Part shown: piece by piece, positions 57,901-64,000 of the stretch | Layout: every line of letters begins with the position of its first letter | Numbering within the stretch: position 1 is the stretch's first letter | Source: Perca fluviatilis | Lineage: Eukaryota; Chordata; Actinopteri; Perciformes; Percidae | Direction of reading: 5' to 3' | Length of the DNA stretch: 64,000 bases | NCBI RefSeq assembly: GCF_010015445.1 | Contig: NC_053123.1 | Coordinates: forward strand, 8,144,434-8,208,433 | Position numbers and translations under genes: made by a program | Notes under the pieces: model-generated | Database searches by the model: none | Seen by the model: only the letters and a program-made list of their open reading frames with translations | Told to the model about the DNA's origin: nothing

Positions 57901-58640
57901 GGAGAGGTTGTACAGACTGTGTGAAACTAGGCAAAGTTTGGTGAGACTATACATTTGAGAGTTTAGTGAATGTGTAGGCTATTAAAAAAACGTCTTTCCA
58001 CATTTCTCTTGCTGTCTGCTCCTTCTGCAGCGCACTGAAATCTCAGCGATGGTTAGCTGATGCTAAACTATATCCTCTTTGTCTTTGTGGCAACGTCTAT
58101 CGGGCTCACTGTCATTTGCACACGATTGCACTGGGAGCTAACACTCTAATGAGCATCCGTGCAATGACAAGCCACACAGCAAGCATTTCACTCGCATGGA
58201 AATTCAACAGAAGGTGCTGACACACCACGTACTGCAATACACGCAAACACTGGTCCTTCCATGGGAATGCTTATTTGACCTGACAAAAGATGCACTCTCA
58301 GAGGAGTGTGTGGAACAATTAAGGTTATCTAATCACATGAAGGAGGACAGTAACATGTTATGCCTCCTCATTTCAAGATAGATGGACTGTGTTTCTCTCA
58401 TCAAATGCAGTGAGAGTCTTTTTTTCTTGTGTTTAATCCATTTCACCCTATATCATTTTACTGATTTATAGGACATCTTAGGACTGATTTTTTTTTTTTT
58501 AAACGCCTCCATAGTGTGCTTTAAAGTTAGCGAACGGTATTGGTATGAGTGCCGAAAACACCAATGATTTGAATGATATGATAATTAAGGTGCATATGTA
58601 AGAATAGAAATGTTTGGCACATACCAGTTAAAATGTCAAC
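54948..58640. other. Long gene-free stretch; (GT)n tract
   Basis: A (GT)n microsatellite lies at 56475-56503. The remainder is unique-looking AT-rich sequence without splice-supported open frames. Confidence 0.35.
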
Positions 58641-58649
58641 CTCTGTCAA

Positions 58650-59140
58650 TGTATAATGTAACCAAACTAGAATGGCTCTCGGTGAGCGCAGACGTCCGCC
58701 ATGGCCAATGGTGCATTCACGTACTCCTTGGATGGTCCCATTTCCCAAGTTGGAAAGTTGTTCTTCCGACTTCGGTATGTTTGGGAGCTTTAAGTCGTAA
58801 TGTGGAAACAACATAGATGCTACAAAGAAGATGTGTTGTATTTTATTGCTCAGAGCGTTGAAAGTAGTTACGTTACAACGAAGAGAGAAAGAAATGGATC
58901 AGGTAAACTAATAAATATGATCAGGAATTCATTTTCCCGATTATTCTGACACCACATGAATTCAGCACAAACGCCTTATCTTGCAATGTTAACGAAAGTG
59001 AAAAATTATTTGTGTATCTGCCCCGTGATTCAGATCTGCTCCAAAATTGAATGGGCTCTTCCTTGGCCAATGCTACAGGCTTCCACCAAGTTTCATGAAA
59101 AGCGAGCCAGTTGTTTTTCCGTAATCCTGCAAACATAAAC
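58650..59140 (+). mobile_element. LINE 3'-end fragment, apparently interrupted
   Basis: AACTAGAATGGCTCTCGGTG at 58665 and, later, TCTGCCCCGTGATTCAGATC then CCACCAAGTTTCATGAAAAG and CCGTAATCCTGC (58960-59130) are the two parts of a very common teleost repeat, which I take as an RTE/Rex-like LINE 3' region. About 58710-58935 between them does not belong to it and is probably an inserted element. Confidence 0.5.
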
Positions 59141-61002
59141 ATAACCTCCTTTAATTTAAACTGTGATTTAAATCATCTCTTGTAGGAATTTCTTAATGCA
59201 GGTTTGTTAGTAATTGGGTGGGGTATGATGGGGTATGTTCTGGTTAAAAAAGAAGAAGGGAAAAATATGTATATTCCATTGTACAGTAATTGTTTTTGCA
59301 AATTTGTAGGTAATAATTAGCAAAATATATAATAACGTTATAAAAGTTTGATCGTGATAATATTGCATGGCAAATAGGTCTTAACAAATAGTTAAATTAT
59401 ACATATAGTTGATGTAGTTCTAACTCCACACATGCATCCTTTTGTTGCTGTGTCATTGATACGGGATGTGAAGCCAGATCGGTAACATACCTGTTCAACG
59501 TTTCTGTTCAAACTCCATTTAAGAGCCTTGTGTAGCAGTGTAACTTGCCAAAATTAAAAGGAAAGTTCCTTCATTTTTTTACATTTTCACCTTCTGAATT
59601 TCGGACCTGTGTAGTGTCATGTGTAATAAATAGAGCAGCTAGCACAGTTTACTTAGAAATCCGCACTAATGAAGGAATCTCAAGTTTTAAGGGTTATTAG
59701 TGACTGGACAGAGAGAAGGGAAAGGTAGTTGTGTTTTTGATCTATTTATAGACCCTATTAATAGACACAAGTTGTCCACCCACTCAAGTGTTTTCCTCTC
59801 TCACAAATGTATTCACCCACACTCTTTTAGGGAACAGAGGACATTTTGTTGCAAGCATGGATCTAACGGGGCCCCTATCATCTTTTGTCTACACCAGACA
59901 CATGGCGGCGTCCTGCCAAAACAAAACAAGTAAACAAACCACATCAGAGTTCAAACTCAGCAGTGAGTGTGTTCCTGGTTGTGGCTTTCCACTATAGAAG
60001 GTATTTAATTGCATTATACTTGCATTATATCAGGTTTTCAAGTTGGTCCTGATTTCATGCCTCAAATGAAAAGTACCAGTACTCCAGGGAGTTTTTGACC
60101 ACGGGCTCCCTCGTTTGTGGAGATTTAGTACAAACCGGGACTATTGCTTTAAGCTCCCCATGGACAGTCAGTGCCATCATAGGTCTGCCCAATGATATTA
60201 TGACCTGGGTATTACATCCACAGAGGATCAAGTCAGCCTGTTACATTACCCGATGAAGTAAAGACCCTGTAATAATGTGTCAACAGTGATCTAAAAACAA
60301 AGATTAGATTAGTCAGATCACAGGGCCTGAATGATGTAATCACCCAGACCTTAGTGCCCTATGTAATGTCAGTTAATGTGCCGCTAATGCACATCGTTTT
60401 GTTGTTGTTGTTGTTTTTAATAGTGGACTTTTTACTGTCAGCAAGCTGGAGGCAAGTAGACATAGAATTCCCCTGAGGAGGTCATTATAGCCTCACATTA
60501 TTATTTTGGTTATTATGGCAGGCAATAAGAAAAAGCTGATCACAGGCTTGAACTTTTCACAGTAAATTCACCGATGATGTTTCGAGAGCTGTGATTGTCA
60601 GCGGATAAGTCAGCACCTCTCTTAAGTGTGGGAGTCGCACTTAAGTGAGCATGTGGCAGTGTGACGTTACAGAATCAAGATCTCACAGAGACACACAAAG
60701 TTGTTTTGTGTATACTTTTACAGTGACTGTATGTTGCCATTGTACAGTATGTGATTGTTGGTTATCTGATTATAGGTTTTTGAAATATACAGAAGAGGAA
60801 GTGATTGGGTCAGGGCTCCCACAGACCAATGAGCCAATCATCAACAAGGAGCAACGAGTTGGTGCCGTCACCAGCCACGGGGTTTGAAGAGGCACGTAGG
60901 GTCTGCGTGGCTTCCGTGAATATGTGCTTGTGGAGGTTTACAGGTGTGCGTGCATGTTTACAGAGGCCACGCAACGGACTTTAGTGCACACATTAATACA
61001 AT
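59141..61002. other. No supported gene
   Basis: AT-rich unique-looking sequence with a short TTG run at 60402. Open frames lack motifs and splice signals. Confidence 0.3.
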
Positions 61003-61010
61003 ATATCCCG

Positions 61011-61306
61011 TAGGACTGTGCTCGATTAAAGACATTTTTAGTCGACTAACACTCATTCAATTGTATCGACTAATCGATTAGTTGATTTAATCGACAGATC
61101 TGTAAATCTGAGTTTCCCTGCAAAGAGTCCTGCAAAAGCACCACTTTAATTCTTGTGTTTACCAGAGATGTGCTCGTACGTTTCTTGGACATAAGTCATT
61201 CAGCATGAAAAAAGCATAAAACATGACTAATGACTAAAGAAATCTAAGTTGACTAAGACCAAAACGACCGATTAGTCGACTAATCGACTAAGAGAGAGCA
61301 GCCCTA
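61011..61306. mobile_element. hAT-like MITE, 296 bp
   Basis: The left end TAGGACTGTGCTCGATTAAA faces the right end CTAAGAGAGAGCAGCCCTA. The flanking 8-mers ATATCCCG (61003-61010) and ATATCTCG (61307-61314) agree at 7 of 8. Sub-terminal GTCGACTAATCGATTAG repeats occur near both ends. Non-coding. Confidence 0.85.
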
Positions 61307-61621
61307 ATATCTCGACAATTTCAGTAAACGCCATTTCATCATAAATGTCCGAAAATACATTAGACTAAAGTATCTCGTCAAATATTGGATTTGAATTTTG
61401 TGCAGACATTCATGTTCCCCAGAGAATGAATCCTACTGACTTTGACAATGCCCGGCCTTATACAGCAGGTGTGGTGAACATTTTTAAACTAATGGATTGA
61501 TTGTAATGAAACTTTTCAAACAAACGTTTACATTTCCATGGGGATGATTTGAAGGACATCCACAGTTAGATGTGGACACTTTATTAGAGCAGCTGATGAT
61601 ATTCAGAGATGGGTTTGCCAT

Positions 61622-62082
61622 TAAGCCTGTAACAATCGCATAATTGTCTAATCACAATTCTTTTTTACATTGTCTAACTGCAATTAATTGCTAACATTAG
61701 CTAAAGTTCCAAAGCGTATGACGGTTGATGGTAATTGTTAAATTTGTTTAGCTATGCCACATTGTAATTGTATACAGTAAGTCATTATTGGTCATGATTG
61801 GCAGTGATGACTATTTTGCCATGTAGCTTTGCCAATAGTTTGACTGTTTCCCCGCTTCAAAAACGCCTTGTTGTGCAAAACGTTACATTATGTGGGTCAC
61901 ATAACAGGGATATAACCAAAATATGTATCCTGGGATTCATTCAAAACTTGAATTTGTTTAAAAAAAAAAGTAATACATGAATACATTTTTAAATTTGACT
62001 AAAAGAGACAATTATATTGTTAATCGCAATTATTTCCGAGACAAGTAATTGTACAGCAACATTTGGAATTGTTACAGCTCTA
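61622..62082. mobile_element. hAT-like MITE, 461 bp
   Basis: The left end TAAGCCTGTAACAATCGCAT faces the right end ATTGTTACAGCTCTA. The flanking 8-mers TTTGCCAT and TTTGGCGT agree at 6 of 8. AATTG and TAATCGC words are repeated near both ends. Non-coding and older than the 61.0 kb element. Confidence 0.65.
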
Positions 62083-64000
62083 TTTGGCGTAAGATATTAG
62101 TAAGGTTTCTGTGATTTTACGTAACTCACTCATTGTGGTTTGTCACAACACAATTTTGGTACTGGGTCAGTTTGACATGGCTTGTTGAGGTAGACTGCAG
62201 TATGAATCTGTGAAATATGCGGAAACAAGCACACACTGTTCACGGGCACTAGAAGGCACATTAGGTACTGGGTATCACTCCCTCCAGGAAATAAACGACT
62301 CCATGGTTCTGGTTACTGATGGATTTATTGCACTTGTCATCCTTTTCTCTGCCATCACATCCACCGTCATTGGCAATTCACCGTCAATGAAATCCACCGT
62401 CAAACTACAGTATGACCATGTAAAAGATAAACACGTTCACATACACTATAAAGAGGTAAATACAAATACACTTGGGAAATACAAAAGTAATACACCTACC
62501 TCGCTGGCTGCATATAACCAAGAGGGAATGAGTTCACTTGAAAATACCCGGTTCAGAAAACAAAAATGAAAAACATCTTCTTTACTTCTTCGCTCAAAAC
62601 ATGAGTAACTCTTGTCATCCACACACGGAGAATAACTTCTCGCCCCATGTGTGTTTCTCCTGTTGCACCTTAAAAAGTGTCCGTATGCAACACAAAATGT
62701 ACTTTAGTTCCTAATTAACATTGACTCTCAATGTTCATGAATGATTAAATAAATTTAACAAAAAACATGTTACATAATAACAGAAATAATATGTATGGCA
62801 GTTATACTGGGGTTTAAACCAACAACCTTCTATCTCAGAGATGACATGTGGAGCCGATCTGCTAATATTCTGGCTAGAGAAAGATCCAAGCCTCTAACTC
62901 CACTGGCACAGGTCGGGCTGGACACAGGCCCCAGTTATTGAAGGCCCTTTTGTCATCACAACCACAATAAACAAGCGAGCCATTCTCAGCTCTGCTCTAG
63001 TGTGCTTATGTTGCATGAAAACAAGCGTGACTATTTTAATTGTAATTAGAGGGAGAAAATGAGTGTAGGGATTGAGCCAAGGGTGAATGACTGTGTGTGT
63101 GTTTGTGGGCCTGTGTGTGTCTATTATGTGTATGAGGATATACTTCTTGTGTAGTTGTCCAGGGGAAGCACAGTCACAGGCCCTTTCATTTCTCCCTTTT
63201 ATGTGAACAGTGAAGCTGTCATGACTGACACATCATGAAATGGCGCTTTTATAATCTAGCAGTCAAAGGCCGTAATTGTAGCGTGTTTAGTCATACTGTT
63301 AATACATTAGTTAGTGTGAGAGTGTTCCAGAGGGGTTTATTTTACCTTTTATTCAGTCACTGCTTCATTAGTATGACTCACATTCTGACATTTCATTGCC
63401 CATGTATGTCATCTTACTGTCATCTCAGCCACTTAAAATCTGCAGCATGCTCAGGCTGCTCAGTGAGGCTCTCAGCAGTGTTTCAATGTTTCACAAGGCC
63501 AGTATGTGAACACTTTAGGAAACACTGGACTCTACCAATTAGATGCTTTTAGAATGCTTTTCTTGAAGACTAAAACTGCATTTTTTGTGTGTGCATATTA
63601 TTGGTAAAAATGACACATCGATGGAGATTGGCAGCAGTTGGTAAGATCAGACTTTATGTATTTTTGAAATTTGTACTGTACTATAACGGATTTAGATTTT
63701 TACATCACAGAAACTGCACAGCAAGTGACAATGTATCTCACTGCCGGTAGACCAGTGCAGTTAATACTGTGTTATGGATAGATTAATAACAAGACTTAAT
63801 AACGGTTTGTGTTCACAACACTTTATAGGTGTAAAACAATAATATCATACGATTATATTTGAAAGTCAGTAAATGATAATATTGAATTATCTCACAGCCC
63901 GGAAAACATTGATATAGTGTATATTGTTACCAGACAATATTCAAAATACACCATGATCTGAATTTTAGGTCATACTGCCCCACCCTGCAACTAATATGCC
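62083..64000. other. No supported gene
   Basis: A 119-codon frame at 62210-62569 includes a hydrophobic stretch (FIALVILFSAITSTVI) but has no promoter, splice or family support, and may belong to a dispersed repeat. A short interrupted (GT)n tract lies at about 63091-63120. The rest is AT-rich. Confidence 0.3.

Noticed and set aside
62210..62569. 119-codon frame with a hydrophobic stretch
   Set aside because: No promoter, splice sites or recognisable family; it could be part of a dispersed repeat, so it was not called a gene.

Overview
The window looks like ordinary nuclear DNA from a teleost fish, probably a percomorph. It is AT-rich and gene-poor. It is full of microsatellites, mainly (CA)n, (GA)n and (AT)n, and of short non-autonomous DNA transposons of the kinds common in spiny-rayed fishes. 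There are also tRNA-derived SINEs, a Tc1-like terminus with IR/DR architecture, and remnants of L1-type and other LINEs. I see nothing prokaryotic, no CRISPR array, no rRNA and no convincing true tRNA gene. Family names are given from recognised motifs and target-site duplications (TSDs), not from a database search.

Coding content is thin. Between 2.46 and 4.58 kb lies a candidate small type I membrane protein gene: a TATA box, a signal-peptide exon, a short middle exon and a last exon carrying the membrane span. The junction between the last two exons has good splice signals and keeps frame. A 786-bp MITE sits inside the open frame of exon 1. CpG-rich sequence around 26.2-26.5 kb may be a promoter with a very short first coding exon (M-S-Q-K). 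A well-bounded exon at 47,490-47,752 has a strong acceptor, a good start context and a strong donor, and probably holds the 5'UTR and first codons of a plus-strand gene. On the minus strand, 42,118-42,210 reads like the last coding exon of a gene, with a stop and an AATAAA about 160 bases later. None of these can be named. Most of 5-27 kb and 47-64 kb looks intronic or intergenic, with a few stretches that resemble conserved non-coding elements.

The best supported content is the transposon record. At least five MITE families flanked by TTAA occur (copies at 2.76, 11.9, 21.1, 30.0, 36.8, 37.2, 45.6 and 54.4 kb), and all have termini that begin with AG. Several hAT-like elements keep 8-bp TSDs (11.2, 30.5, 40.3 and 61.0 kb; probably 61.6 kb). 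At 30.0-32.7 kb a three-level nest can be read base by base: a hAT-like element lies inside a Harbinger-like element, which lies inside a TTAA MITE. A second, uninterrupted copy of the outer MITE at 37.2 kb serves as the empty-site reference. A PIF/Harbinger element at 46.1-47.25 kb keeps a broken piece of HARBI1-like transposase, and an L1-like ORF2 carboxy-terminal fragment lies at 38.1-39.1 kb on the minus strand.

I did not find a coherent multi-gene novel system. The most promising leads are the MITE-interrupted membrane-protein gene, the unassigned minus-strand terminal exon, the nested insertions, and a foldback structure near the CpG-rich candidate promoter.
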